A stretch of 64,000 bases of DNA from Desulfuromonas acetoxidans DSM 684 (GCF_000167355.1 NZ_AAEW02000009.1:62001-126000); one strand, 5' to 3'. Positions 44,542 to 53,780 are shown, numbered from the stretch's first letter. Notes: a model not told the origin generated them from the sequence alone. Made by a program: numbers and translations.

Positions 44542-45909
44542 TCAGACGAGATGGTATTTTTTCAGCTTGTACTGCAGGTTACTGCGACTGATCCCGAGCA
44601 GTTCCGCCGCTTTGGCCTGGACGCCGCGCGCATCAATGAGGGCGGCCTGGATCAGTTTCTGTTCAATGGTTTCCAGATGCTCGGGAAGTGGTTGCTGCAG
44701 CGGCATTGCTGCTGTTTCTGAGCAACCGTTGTGGTGTGGTGCTTGGCTGTGGAATTGTTGCGGCAGGTGGTTTTGTTCAAGAGTGGGGCCGTCACAGAAC
44801 AGCAGACCGCGTTCGAGAATGTTCTGCAGTTCGCGGACATTGCCGGGCCACTCGTAGTGATACAGGTCGTGCTGCGCCTGCGACGACAGTTGTGGCAGCG
44901 GGCAGCCCATGTCGCGGGAAAGACGTTCGAGAAACAACTGGGAAAGTAACGGGATATCCTCGCGGCGATGACGCAGTGGCGGCAGATGCAGTGACACCAC
45001 ATTGAGGCGGTAGTACAAGTCTTCGCGAAATGTCCCCTCTGTGATCATCTGTTCCAGGTTGCGATGCGTGGCGGCGATGATGCGGATATCGCTGCTGATC
45101 TCGGCTGTGCCACCGACCCGACGGAAGGTTTTCTCCTGCAGAACACGGAGTAATTTCGGTTGCAGATTAAGGGGGAATTCGCCGATCTCATCCAGAAACA
45201 GTGTGCCGCCGTCTGAGACTTCCATCAACCCTTTCTTCCGTTCCAGAGCCCCGGTAAAGGCGCCGCGTTCGTGGCCGAACAGTTCGCTCTCCAACAGGTT
45301 TTCTGCAAAGGCAGCGCAGTTGATGGAGACCAGCGCCTTGTTGCTGCGCGGGCTGAGTCGGTGCAATGCCTGGGCGACCAGCTCCTTGCCTGTGCCGCTC
45401 TCTCCGGTGATAAGAATCGACGTTTTGGCCGGCGCCACCTGGGCGATCTGGTTGCGTAGCGATTCCATGGCCGGACTGTTGCCGACCAGGGTGCGATCGC
45501 GGTTTTGCTCCAGTTCACGGCGCAGCAGCCAGTTTTCATTCTGCAGTTTTGAATAATCCAGCGCCTTGTCCACCGTCAACAGCATCTCTTCGTTATCAAA
45601 GGGCTTGAGCAGATAGTCAAACGCACCGATCTTCATGGCTTGCAGGGCGGTCTGAACCGTGGCATAGGCAGTCAGCATGATAAAGGGCACCGGTCCGATC
45701 TCGTCGTTGACATGACGCAGAAAGTCGATGCCGCTCATGCGCGGCATCTTCAGATCGGAAATGATCAGATCAATCTGTTCGCCCGACAGGATGTCGAGCG
45801 CCGCATAAGGGTTGTCGGCGCGGGTCACATGATGGCCGACACTTTCCAATAACTGGCCGAGAACGATGCGGTAGTTTTTTTCGTCATCGACGATCAGGAT
45901 GTGGGCCAT
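44542..45909 (-). CDS. NtrC-family sigma-54 response regulator (module B)
   Basis: The receiver has IVDDEKNYR, phosphoacceptor Asp in LIISDLKMPRMSG (about 54) and Lys in LKPFDNEE. The AAA+ domain has TGESGTGKELVAQALH, the GAFTGA loop and GGTLFLDEIGEFPL. The C-terminal Fis-type HTH reads QAKAAELLGISRSNLQYKLKKY. The protein is complete at 455 aa. Its ATG overlaps the kinase stop (TGATG), so kinase and regulator are a cognate pair. Likely targets are the sigma-54-like promoters at 44403-44419 and 49261-49277, and perhaps the cit operon. Confidence 0.94.
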   Translation of the reverse strand: MAHILIVDDEKNYRIVLGQLLESVGHHVTRADNPYAALDILSGEQIDLIISDLKMPRMSGIDFLRHVNDEIGPVPFIMLTAYATVQTALQAMKIGAFDYLLKPFDNEEMLLTVDKALDYSKLQNENWLLRRELEQNRDRTLVGNSPAMESLRNQIAQVAPAKTSILITGESGTGKELVAQALHRLSPRSNKALVSINCAAFAENLLESELFGHERGAFTGALERKKGLMEVSDGGTLFLDEIGEFPLNLQPKLLRVLQEKTFRRVGGTAEISSDIRIIAATHRNLEQMITEGTFREDLYYRLNVVSLHLPPLRHRREDIPLLSQLFLERLSRDMGCPLPQLSSQAQHDLYHYEWPGNVRELQNILERGLLFCDGPTLEQNHLPQQFHSQAPHHNGCSETAAMPLQQPLPEHLETIEQKLIQAALIDARGVQAKAAELLGISRSNLQYKLKKYHLV

Positions 45910-47171
45910 CAGTGGGTCTCCAGAGGCAAGGTGACAACGAAACGACTGCCGTGGCCGGGCTGGCTGGTGACATGAATATCACCGCCGTGACTCTGGGCAA
46001 TGTTATGGGCCGTGGCCAGGCCGAGGCCGGTGCCGCCGTCTTTGGTGGTGAAAAAAGGGTTGAAAATTGTCGGCAGGACCTCTTTGGCAATCCCTTCGCC
46101 ATTGTCCGTGACAATGATGTGCGCCTGGTTGTCCTTTTTGAGCGCATGAATTACCACATTGCCCTGTTCTGAACAGGCCTCAATGGCGTTGAGCAACAGG
46201 TTGAGCAGCAGTTGTTGAATCATATCGGCATCGACATAGACCGTGGTTGTCGGATGGGCGGGTGAAAACGTCAGTGCCACCTGATGCTGTTCGGCAACGG
46301 GGCGCAGTTGTTCCACGGTTTTGTCAATCAGGTTTTCCAGTTGGTACGACTTGAGCTGTGGCTCGCCCGGTCTGCCGAAACGGAGAAATGTTGTCACCAG
46401 ATCATTGAGGCGGGTGCTCTCCTCACGAATGACATCAAGCAGATCCAGCTGGCCGGAGTCGGTTGGGTTGATGTGGTTTTGCAGCAGTTGCGCTGACGAG
46501 GCGATGATGCCCAACGGATTACGGATTTCGTGCGCCAGACCGGCGGACATTTCGCCCAGCGCTGCCAGACGGTCGGTGCGGCGCAGGTTCTCTTCGGCCT
46601 CTTCCAGTTTGCGTAGCGAATTTTGTAACGCATTGCGGTTGTCGAGCAGCAGATCATTGAGGTGCTTTTGTTGTTTCAGTTGGCGACGGTGCTGTTCGGA
46701 AAACCCATGCATGAGGATCCCGACGATGAAAAAAGTGGTACAGGAGATGAGAAATTCCGGCAGATCTTCAGCGCGATTAACCGGATCACTCCAGATGGCA
46801 TTGGGGATCAGCGCCAGGTAAAACAGCGAGGAGAACAGGCAGGTGGCCAAGGTGTGTAACAGCGTCAGATTGGTGCCGGCGACGACGATGGGTAGAAAAT
46901 AGATGATCCAGTAGTGGCTCTCTTCGTGACCGGTTGTCGCCCAGATCAGCAGAGTGCACAGCAGCAGATAGATGGCCAGATGCAGCGTCATCAGCCCGGA
47001 ATCCGACAGTTGTTCAGCGCTGAAACGTTGGTCCGTCGCCAGATGGTAGGTGGCGATCAGAATAAACGACAGACTGCCGTAGAGCAGGCTGGGCCCTTTG
47101 AAGTAGGCCAGCAACAAGGCAAACAGGCACAACAGCAGGCCGTTTTTGATGATTTGCAGCGAGGTATTCAT
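45909..47171 (-). CDS. membrane histidine kinase (module B)
   Basis: Residues 1-155 contain about five hydrophobic segments ([72 protein letters not shown]), so sensing is in or near the membrane. Then come a coiled coil, HisKA with [17 protein letters not shown], and HATPase with [15 protein letters not shown] and TGLGLATAH. The frame runs to a TTG at 47204; ATG 47171 (MNTSLQII) is more plausible, though its ribosome-binding site is weak. It lies 72 bases after the PAS/GAF sensor gene on the same strand. Confidence 0.9.
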   Translation of the reverse strand: MNTSLQIIKNGLLLCLFALLLAYFKGPSLLYGSLSFILIATYHLATDQRFSAEQLSDSGLMTLHLAIYLLLCTLLIWATTGHEESHYWIIYFLPIVVAGTNLTLLHTLATCLFSSLFYLALIPNAIWSDPVNRAEDLPEFLISCTTFFIVGILMHGFSEQHRRQLKQQKHLNDLLLDNRNALQNSLRKLEEAEENLRRTDRLAALGEMSAGLAHEIRNPLGIIASSAQLLQNHINPTDSGQLDLLDVIREESTRLNDLVTTFLRFGRPGEPQLKSYQLENLIDKTVEQLRPVAEQHQVALTFSPAHPTTTVYVDADMIQQLLLNLLLNAIEACSEQGNVVIHALKKDNQAHIIVTDNGEGIAKEVLPTIFNPFFTTKDGGTGLGLATAHNIAQSHGGDIHVTSQPGHGSRFVVTLPLETH

Positions 47172-47243
47172 AACCGCTTCAGTATGAAACCTGTTGAACA
47201 GCAAGGCAAGAGAAACCTCTCAGCACGCCGTGGGCAGGGCACC

Positions 47244-49163
47244 TCAGGCGGTTTGCGCCGGCGTTGGTTTCTGGGCCAGATAAACGGCGAACAGTTCAGC
47301 CAGCTGCTCAATGGCTTGCAGGTCACGTACCGAGTACCCCTCGTCATTGTTGGCTAACGCGACCTGTCCGACGATGCGCTCGCCATCGTCTACCGGCACC
47401 GCCATAAAATGGCGCAGCGGTTTTTGAATCCCCCCAGCCAAATGCGCAACATTGAGACGTTCCAGTCCGTTGAAGTAGACACCGGTTTTACGATTATATA
47501 CCGCGTGCAACAGGGAGCCGCGTCCCGCTGCTGCTGCCGGAATGGTGGCGCTGCCGTTGCCGCAAAATTCCTCAAACAGTGAGGTGTAGTCCCACAATAA
47601 TTGGCTGCCGCCGGGATTGATTGCGGCGATAAAACCATGGCGGCTGTCGGTGAGATTGCGGGCATGACTGAGCAGTTGTCGGGCGATTTCATGCTGGTCG
47701 GCATGTTGTTGAACAATGGCGTGCGACAGACTGGCCAGACGACTGTTGAGGGAGACTTCCCACTGCAACGCCTGTTCATCACGCTTATGGTGGGTAATGT
47801 CGACAAAGCATTCAATGCCGCCGATCACCTCGCCCTGGTTGTCACGCAGCAGATTGGCATTTTTGCTGATGGTGAGCAGGGTGCCGTTTTTATGACGAAT
47901 GGTACATTCACGCCCCATCACCGGCTTATCGATCTGTTGATTAAACAGTCCGCACTGACGAAGACAGGGAGACAGAGCAAAGCGGTAACAGGAGTTGCCG
48001 ATCATTTCATCAGCACGGTAGCCGGTGAGTTGTTCCGCCCGATCGTTCCAGCTGGTGATGACACGACGGTGGTCGACGGTGAAGATTGCACACGGAACCA
48101 CTTGTTTAAGCAAGTCGGATCTGACTTGGGTATGGATCTGACTTTGGCGGCATTCGTCGAGGTCATCAAACAGTCCGTTGATCTCCCGGGTCAGCTCTGC
48201 GGTAACCAGATGTTCGGACAGCGGCTTCGGCTGATGGTGTTGACGGCGTTGGCGGACCTGATCGGCCAGATCTGAGAGTGGTTGTTGTGCCCGGCGCGAA
48301 AACACCCACGCCGTTACAAGGGTGATGGCGCTCAGCAGAAGGCTGATCATGAATAGCGCTGCCAGAGACGTGGCGTGAGACGCCATATAGGCCTGACGAG
48401 GGACGTTGACCCGGATCAGTGCAATTGGGGTTTTGCCGATGTCAAAAAGCAGCGTTTTTGCTTCGATAACCGTGTTATTGATGGTCAACTGCGGGGCCTG
48501 AGCCTGCTTGATGAGCGTGACGAATTGTTGCGGGTCGTCGTGGGTTATCTGTGCCAGATCGGTCAGATCAATGTCGAGGTGCAGCCGACGTGACCAGTCA
48601 GCGATCACCTCCGGGGTGAGGCGACGGCACAGGATCACAGTGTCATCACCATGGTCGGGGTGGTCCGTGCTCATGGTGTGGGTTGCCACCAGACTGATGC
48701 CCTGTTCGCTGTGCAACAGGCCGCTGATGGCGGAGCGGGCGCTGAGCTGGGTGAGATTGAATGCCGCGCGGTACAGTTCGGTGTCATGGTCGCGCTGCTG
48801 GGCATTGCTTCGGCTAAACAGCAACGTGCCCCGCTTGTCAAGGACGACCACTTCATCAAGACCGTGGTGATGCAGCATCTCCTGGGTCAGACGATGGGAC
48901 CACGACAACTCGGCAGGAGGTGTTTCAGCCTGGGTGGCGTCGACACTGGTGTAATCCTTGGCCAGGGCACTCAGTGCATCCAGCTCGACACCGACAAGGG
49001 TTTGAACCTGTTCGCAATGATGAAAGGCCACTTCTTGTTCCAGATGGCTAAGTTGCGGAAGGATACCGAATCCGTAGGTGATATACACCAGCGTGGCCAT
49101 GCAGGCCAACGTTGCAATGCCAATTAGAACCGGGCGAAATTTTTTTGGGGTGGCGGCAAACAT
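47244..49163 (-). CDS. membrane PAS-GAF sensor protein without an output domain
   Basis: The 639-aa protein has TM1 (residues about 9-32), a periplasmic region resembling CHASE4 (CEQVQTLVGVELDALSALAKDY ... HGLDEVVVLDKRGTLLFSR), TM2 (about 252-275), a HAMP-like linker (SRRAQQPLSDLADQV), a PAS domain (IFTVDHRRVITSWNDRAEQLTGY, ending in the PAC motif CFVDITHHKRDE) and a GAF domain ending at the C-terminus. No kinase, GGDEF, EAL or methyl-accepting segment follows. ATG 49163 has AAGGA upstream. It heads the operon with the module B kinase and regulator and may feed signals to that kinase. Confidence 0.85.
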   Translation of the reverse strand: MFAATPKKFRPVLIGIATLACMATLVYITYGFGILPQLSHLEQEVAFHHCEQVQTLVGVELDALSALAKDYTSVDATQAETPPAELSWSHRLTQEMLHHHGLDEVVVLDKRGTLLFSRSNAQQRDHDTELYRAAFNLTQLSARSAISGLLHSEQGISLVATHTMSTDHPDHGDDTVILCRRLTPEVIADWSRRLHLDIDLTDLAQITHDDPQQFVTLIKQAQAPQLTINNTVIEAKTLLFDIGKTPIALIRVNVPRQAYMASHATSLAALFMISLLLSAITLVTAWVFSRRAQQPLSDLADQVRQRRQHHQPKPLSEHLVTAELTREINGLFDDLDECRQSQIHTQVRSDLLKQVVPCAIFTVDHRRVITSWNDRAEQLTGYRADEMIGNSCYRFALSPCLRQCGLFNQQIDKPVMGRECTIRHKNGTLLTISKNANLLRDNQGEVIGGIECFVDITHHKRDEQALQWEVSLNSRLASLSHAIVQQHADQHEIARQLLSHARNLTDSRHGFIAAINPGGSQLLWDYTSLFEEFCGNGSATIPAAAAGRGSLLHAVYNRKTGVYFNGLERLNVAHLAGGIQKPLRHFMAVPVDDGERIVGQVALANNDEGYSVRDLQAIEQLAELFAVYLAQKPTPAQTA

Positions 49164-49260
49164 GATCAGTCCTTTCAGTAGGTTATAAGGCATAAGGCGC
49201 TTTTCACCGTTACTGGCATGCTCAATTGTCAGCCGATAAAAGAGGGATAATCAGTTAAAC

Positions 49261-49277
49261 AGCAAAAAAGGTACCAA
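49261..49277 (-). promoter_or_regulatory. sigma-54-type promoter of the sensor-kinase-regulator operon
   Basis: On the minus strand TTGGTACCTTTTTTGCT has TTGG at -24 and TTGCT at -12 with ten bases between GG and GC. It lies 98 bases upstream of the sensor ATG. It would allow the operon's own sigma-54 activator to autoregulate. Confidence 0.65.
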
Positions 49278-49496
49278 TTGCTTTTGACGGGTGAAATCCC
49301 CCCCGGTGGGCTGCTGAAGTTACCCGTGTTCCCCTTTGAACTGCCATATCTTGAGACGCTGGTGTGCGAAATTGGGACGCTCTGTCACGGCGTGAATATT
49401 TCCCTTGGAGACCTTCTACAGGACGATTTTTGCGGGGCGGGTTCTAACATATTGAAAATATATGAACAATTCTTGTTTTGTTCCGGTTGGAGAAAT

Positions 49497-49513
49497 CAGG
49501 CGTCTTTATTGCA
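49497..49513 (+). promoter_or_regulatory. sigma-54-type promoter of the cit operon
   Basis: CAGGCGTCTTTATTGCA has GGC at -24 and TTGCA at -12 with the required ten-base GG-GC spacing. The -24 box is weaker than the others (CAGGCG for YTGGCA). Predicted transcription starts near 49524, giving a leader of about 65 bases. Confidence 0.5.
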
Positions 49514-49590
49514 ATTCCTTTGTTTAGGCACACCTCCTGTGCTGTTGGTAGCACAGTGAGGGGCACAATCCATTCAAGGGAGAATGACCT

Positions 49591-50595
49591 ATGGTTCAAC
49601 AGGTGACTACGGACGAACAGCGAGGTGCGGTGGAGCAGTTCCTGGCACGGTTCGATCTGGACTATGAGCCGGAACATGATGATTTGCTGGGCGTCTGGGA
49701 TGCCGGTGGGCAGCTTGTGGCGTGTGGTGCCCGTCAGCAGGCATTGCTGAAGATGATCGCCATTGATCCTGCCGAGCAGGACAGTCCGATGTTCGGCCAG
49801 CTTGTTGGCACTCTGGTGAAAAAAGGCTTTGAGGCCGGTGTGGAAACCTTCTTTGTCGTCACCCGACCACAACACACCCTGAGTTTTGAAGCGGTCAATT
49901 TTCGTTTGCTGTGTCTGACCGACCAGGTGGCGCTTTTGGAATACGGCCCGGGACTGAGCGCCTATATTGAGCGTCATCACAACGTACGCCATCATGGCAA
50001 CAACGGTGCCGTGGTGGTTAACGCCAATCCGTTTACCCTTGGTCATCGCTATCTGATTGAGACGGCCGCGCAGCAAGTGGATCGGCTTTATGTGTTTGTG
50101 GTCGAAGAGGAGAGCTCCAGCTTCCCCTTTGCCGTGCGTTATGACCTGGTCTGCCAAGGGGTTGCCGATCTCGACAATGTCGAGGTTTTGCCCAGCGGTC
50201 CTTACGCGGTCAGCGCCATTACTTTTCCCGGTTATTTCCTGCGTGACAGTGCTTTGGTCGAAGCGCAGCAACATCAGCTTGATGCGGTGTTGTTTGCTCG
50301 TCAGTTGGCACCTCGATTTACCATTTGCCGTCGTTTTATCGGTAGTGAGCCCTATTGTGCCGTGACCCGACGTTACAACGAGGCATTGAAGAAAATTCTG
50401 CCCACATTGGGGATTGATGTTGTCGAGGTGCCGCGTGCGACCACCAACGGTGGAGCGATCAGTGCTTCAACCGTGCGCGAACTGCTGCAACAGCGTGCGA
50501 TCAACACACTGGAGAAGCTGGTGCCGTCGACCACGTTGAATTACCTCGAGTCTGCCGCATTTAACGGGCTTAGCCCGGTGGCCGGGAGGCACTGA
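49591..50595 (+). CDS. citC: [citrate (pro-3S)-lyase] ligase
   Basis: CitC acetylates the thiol of the CitD prosthetic group and so activates citrate lyase, using acetate and ATP. The N-terminal part is GNAT-like (residues about 1-110). The nucleotidyltransferase part has NANPFTLGHRYLI (HxGH-type motif as TLGH), FVVEEESSSFPFAVRYDLV and TNGGAISASTVREL. At 334 aa it is normal. The ATG follows GGGAGA, and the stop overlaps citD (TGATG). It is the first gene of the cit operon. Confidence 0.93.
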   Translation: MVQQVTTDEQRGAVEQFLARFDLDYEPEHDDLLGVWDAGGQLVACGARQQALLKMIAIDPAEQDSPMFGQLVGTLVKKGFEAGVETFFVVTRPQHTLSFEAVNFRLLCLTDQVALLEYGPGLSAYIERHHNVRHHGNNGAVVVNANPFTLGHRYLIETAAQQVDRLYVFVVEEESSSFPFAVRYDLVCQGVADLDNVEVLPSGPYAVSAITFPGYFLRDSALVEAQQHQLDAVLFARQLAPRFTICRRFIGSEPYCAVTRRYNEALKKILPTLGIDVVEVPRATTNGGAISASTVRELLQQRAINTLEKLVPSTTLNYLESAAFNGLSPVAGRH

Positions 50596-50861
50596 TGAAC
50601 GTGTGTTGTAAAGCCCAGGCTGGCACCATGCAGTCGAGTGACCTGATGGTGTTTGTTGAACCGGCGGACACTTTGATCATTGAGATCGAATCGACGGTTC
50701 TCAAGCAATTTGAACACCTGATCCGGCAACGGATTGAGGATAAATTAGAGGAACTTGGTGTGATGCAGGTCAAGGTGCGGGTCAGTGATCGCGGCGCACT
50801 GGATTACGCTATTGATGCTCGTATCGAAGCAGCGATCCGCCGGGCGCAGGGAGAAAAGTAA
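50595..50861 (+). CDS. citD: citrate lyase acyl carrier protein (gamma subunit)
   Basis: CitD carries the phosphoribosyl-dephospho-CoA cofactor on a serine. The 88-aa product has the N-terminal AGTMQSSDLMVFVEP segment, in which the serine after AGTMQ is the expected attachment site, and VSDRGALDYAIDARIEAAIRRA at the end. Start and stop overlap the neighbours (TGATG and TAATG), showing tight coupling. Confidence 0.92.
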   Translation: MNVCCKAQAGTMQSSDLMVFVEPADTLIIEIESTVLKQFEHLIRQRIEDKLEELGVMQVKVRVSDRGALDYAIDARIEAAIRRAQGEK

Positions 50862-51328
50862 TGGAAAATGTGTGGTTTAAGGAGTGTTCCGGTGGGCGTC
50901 GCTTTCTGGTCAAGATCTCTCAAGGCGAATGGCTGGTGGAATCTCTGTGCCGTTTTGCTGCCGAAGCGGGTGTACGCAGTGCGGTGATCCTTTCTGCGGT
51001 CGGCTCGGTCACCCGGGTGACTTTTCGTGGCATCAAAGCCGGAGCCAAGTTGCCGATCACTGAAGCGCGGATGACGGTCCATGATGTTGAAGGTCCGCTG
51101 GAGTTGCTGGGCTTGGAAGGCAATATGGTGCCCAATGATCAGGGGCAGTGTGATTGTCACCTGCATATTCTCATGTCGCGCTCATCCGGTGAAGTGATCG
51201 GTGGTCACCTGTTTGATGCGCGGGTGTTTGCCAGTTGCGAAATCATCCTCAGTGAATTTCACGGGGCTGGTGTGGAACGCCATATGTCGCAAAGTGGCGG
51301 GATTTCGACCATCTATCTGGAGGATTAA
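50861..51328 (+). CDS. PPC/DUF296-domain protein inside the cit operon
   Basis: The 155-aa protein has the PPC (DUF296) fold: GEWLVESLCRFAAEAGVRSAVIL, GSVTRVTFRGI, LELLGLEGNM, CDCHLHILMSRSSGEVIGGHL with the conserved His-x-His and GGH, and CEIILSEF. This family includes plant AT-hook proteins and bacterial stand-alone proteins of unclear, possibly ligand- or metal-binding, function. No AT-hook is present. It overlaps citD by one base and citE starts four bases after it, so it is made with the lyase. A regulatory or accessory role is inferred. Confidence 0.82.
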   Translation: MENVWFKECSGGRRFLVKISQGEWLVESLCRFAAEAGVRSAVILSAVGSVTRVTFRGIKAGAKLPITEARMTVHDVEGPLELLGLEGNMVPNDQGQCDCHLHILMSRSSGEVIGGHLFDARVFASCEIILSEFHGAGVERHMSQSGGISTIYLED

Positions 51329-51331
51329 GCC

Positions 51332-52255
51332 ATGAAGGATGAGCTTTCCCTGCGGCGCTCTTTGCTCTATGTGCCGGGCAATATGCCGTCGATGTTGCAG
51401 AACGTGCCGTTGTTCCTCTGTGATGCGGTGTTTGTCGATCTTGAAGACGCGGTGCCACTCAACGAAAAAGACGCCGCGCGTATTCTTGTCAGCCGTTTTG
51501 TTGCCTCCTATGTCGATCGCAATAAAGAGGTGTTTGTGCGTATCAATGCGCTGGATACTCCGTGGGGGCATGACGACTTGCGTCAGGTGCTGCCTTCACG
51601 GCCAGACGGGATTCGCCTGCCCAAGGCCGACACGCCTGAGATTGTCGAGCGGCTTGATACCCTGCTCACCGAGATGGAAGAGGAGCTCGGGGTTGCCATC
51701 GGCACGTTTAAGGTCATTCCCTCGATTGAAAGCGCCCTGGGCGTCATCAATGCCATCAAAATCGCCCGCTGTTCGTCGCGGGTGATTGCCCTGGCGTTTG
51801 GCGCCGAGGATTACACCGCCAGTATGGAGATCGAGCGCACCAAAGGGGGCGAAGAGTTGTTCCATGCCCGGGCCCGGGTGTTGTGGGCCGCCAAAGCCGC
51901 CGGCATTCAGGCTATCGATACTATTTTTGCCGATGTTGGCGATATGGACAGCTTTCGCCATGAAGTGCAATTGATCAAGAATCTCGGTTTTACCGGCAAA
52001 TCTTTGGTCAATCCCCGCCAGATTGCGGTGGTGCATGAGGTGTTTGCACCGAAGCAGGGGGAGATTGATTACGCCCTGCAGGTGATTGAAGCGATTATCC
52101 GGGCGCGGGAAATGGGCACAGGAGTGATCTCCCTTGATGGAAAAATGGTCGATGCCCCGGTGGTCAAGCGGGCGGCGCGGATGATCAAGACCGCCGTTTC
52201 ACAGGGGTTATTGGAGTATGAACTCGATGATGAGGTGATTTATGGCGCGCACTAG
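51332..52255 (+). CDS. citE: citrate lyase beta subunit (citryl-CoA lyase)
   Basis: CitE splits the citryl thioester into oxaloacetate and acetyl-CitD. The TIM-barrel shows RRSLLYVPGNMPSMLQN, VFVDLEDAVPLNEKD with metal-binding Glu/Asp, VRINALDTPWG, VIPSIESALGVINA, ALAFGAEDYTASM and GKSLVNPRQI. Length (307 aa) is typical. The ATG follows GGAGG. The last 14 bases overlap citF. Confidence 0.95.
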   Translation: MKDELSLRRSLLYVPGNMPSMLQNVPLFLCDAVFVDLEDAVPLNEKDAARILVSRFVASYVDRNKEVFVRINALDTPWGHDDLRQVLPSRPDGIRLPKADTPEIVERLDTLLTEMEEELGVAIGTFKVIPSIESALGVINAIKIARCSSRVIALAFGAEDYTASMEIERTKGGEELFHARARVLWAAKAAGIQAIDTIFADVGDMDSFRHEVQLIKNLGFTGKSLVNPRQIAVVHEVFAPKQGEIDYALQVIEAIIRAREMGTGVISLDGKMVDAPVVKRAARMIKTAVSQGLLEYELDDEVIYGAH

Positions 52256-53780
52256 TCTGGGACGCTGGATTCCGGAGTCGTTTCACGGCCGGATTTGTCA
52301 GCCCTATCAGGACCCGTTTTCACGGCAACCCGACCAGCAACGGGCCAGTCGTCCGTTGCGACGAATCAATCCTGGCCACAACAAGGTCATCGCGTCACTG
52401 ACCGAGGCTATTGAAGCTGCCGGACTCCAGAACGGCATGTGTATTGCCACCCACCACCATTTGCGTAACGGCGATGCTCTGCTCGGTATGGTGGTGCGTG
52501 CCATTCACGCTTTGGGCTTGCGGGATATTGTCATCGCTTCCAGCTCAATCCATCCGGTGCATGCCGAATTGCTGCCCTACCTTCACGACGGCACCATTGC
52601 TGCGTTTGAATGTGGCGTTAATGGTTTAATCGGTGAGCTGGCCAGCAAAGGGGAGATTACCTGCCCCATCACGGTACGTACCCATGGTGGCCGGGCACGT
52701 GCCCTGATGAGTGGCGAAGTGCAGGTGGATGTGGCGTTTATTGCCGCACCCTGTTGCGACTGTTACGGCAATATCAATGGTTTTTCCGGGCCGTCGGCTT
52801 GTGGTTCTCTCGGCTATGCCAAGGTGGATGCTGACTATGCTCAAACCGTGATTGCCGTGACCGACAATCTGCAGCCCTACCCGGTCGCGCCGATCTCCAT
52901 TGCCCAGACCCAGGTGGACTATGTAGTTGAGGTGGAACGCCTTGGTGATCCACAGAAAATCGTCTCCACGACGACCCGCACCACCACCGATCCCATCGGG
53001 CTGATGATTGCCGGTTATGCGGCCGAGGTGATTGAAGCGTCGGGCCTACTCAAAGATGGTTTTTCCTTTCAGACCGGCAGTGGTGGCACCAGCCTCGCGG
53101 TGGCCGAGCGGGTGCGCGACAAGATGCTGGCCGGGAAGATCAAAGGCAGCTTTGGCAGTGGTGGCATTACCGGCTATTTTGTCGACATGCTCGAACACGA
53201 ATTGTTCCGCAGTTTGTTTGATGTGCAGTGCTTTGATTTGCAGGCCGTGCAGTCCATTGGCCGTCATCCCGGTCATGTCGAGATCGATGCTGACATGTAC
53301 GCCAACCCGTTCAATCGGGGGGCGGTGGTTAACCAGCTCGATGTGGTGATGCTTGGTGCCACTGAAGTGGACGTGGATTTTAATGTTAATGTCAATACCG
53401 AATCCAACGGCTACCTGTTGCACAACACCGGTGGCCACAGTGATACCGCCGCTGGTGCCAAACTGTCGGTGATCACGGTGCCGTCCATTCGTGGCCGGCT
53501 GCCGATTGTACGTGATGCGGTGACGACAATCACCACGCCGGGAGAGACCATCGATGTCATTGTCACCGAGCGCGGTATTGCCGTCAATGAACGCCACGAT
53601 GATCTGCGCCGCGAACTGGAGAAACGCCATCTTCCAGTCAAGGATATTCGCCAGTTGCAAAAAGAGATTATCGCCCTGACCGGTCAACCCAAGCCTGTGG
53701 AGTTCGAAGATGATGTTATTGCAGTCATTGAATATCGAGACGGAACCATCATCGATTGTGTGCGACGGATTAAGGCGTGA
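52242..53780 (+). CDS. citF: citrate lyase alpha subunit (citrate:acetyl-ACP transferase)
   Basis: CitF exchanges citrate for the acetyl group on CitD. The 512-aa protein has THHHLRNGDALLGMVV, GGRARALMSGEVQVDVAFIAAPCCDCYGN, FQTGSGGTSLAVAERV, KGSFGSGGITGYFVDML and GGHSDTAAGAKLSVI, all typical of the family. Its ATG lies within the end of citE, preceded by GATGAGG. Its 3' end overlaps citX. Confidence 0.95.
   Translation: MARTSLGRWIPESFHGRICQPYQDPFSRQPDQQRASRPLRRINPGHNKVIASLTEAIEAAGLQNGMCIATHHHLRNGDALLGMVVRAIHALGLRDIVIASSSIHPVHAELLPYLHDGTIAAFECGVNGLIGELASKGEITCPITVRTHGGRARALMSGEVQVDVAFIAAPCCDCYGNINGFSGPSACGSLGYAKVDADYAQTVIAVTDNLQPYPVAPISIAQTQVDYVVEVERLGDPQKIVSTTTRTTTDPIGLMIAGYAAEVIEASGLLKDGFSFQTGSGGTSLAVAERVRDKMLAGKIKGSFGSGGITGYFVDMLEHELFRSLFDVQCFDLQAVQSIGRHPGHVEIDADMYANPFNRGAVVNQLDVVMLGATEVDVDFNVNVNTESNGYLLHNTGGHSDTAAGAKLSVITVPSIRGRLPIVRDAVTTITTPGETIDVIVTERGIAVNERHDDLRRELEKRHLPVKDIRQLQKEIIALTGQPKPVEFEDDVIAVIEYRDGTIIDCVRRIKA

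Larger units (their letters stand above)
49164..49590. other. divergent regulatory region between the sensor operon and citC
   Basis: This 427-bp stretch carries two sigma-54-like promoters, leftward at 49261-49277 and rightward at 49497-49513. It also has an inverted repeat GAACAA-N8-TTGTTC (49464-49483) and a small hairpin CTGTGCT/AGCACAG (49537-49556) in the cit leader. A 93-codon open frame on the plus strand (49278-49559) begins with TTG, lacks a ribosome-binding site and crosses the promoter, so I do not treat it as a gene. Confidence 0.65.

Noticed and set aside
45041-45556. 171-codon frame opposite the module B activator
   Set aside because: It is a Ser/Arg-rich antisense shadow of the conserved AAA+ domain.
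49301-49345. Possible riboswitch in the divergent cit region (GACGGGT...ACCCGTG fold)
   Set aside because: The pairing does not match any riboswitch class I can recall, and it lies upstream of the predicted cit transcript start.
49278-49559. 93-codon open frame between the sensor operon and citC
   Set aside because: It starts with TTG, has no ribosome-binding site, lacks recognisable protein features and crosses the predicted cit promoter and hairpin.
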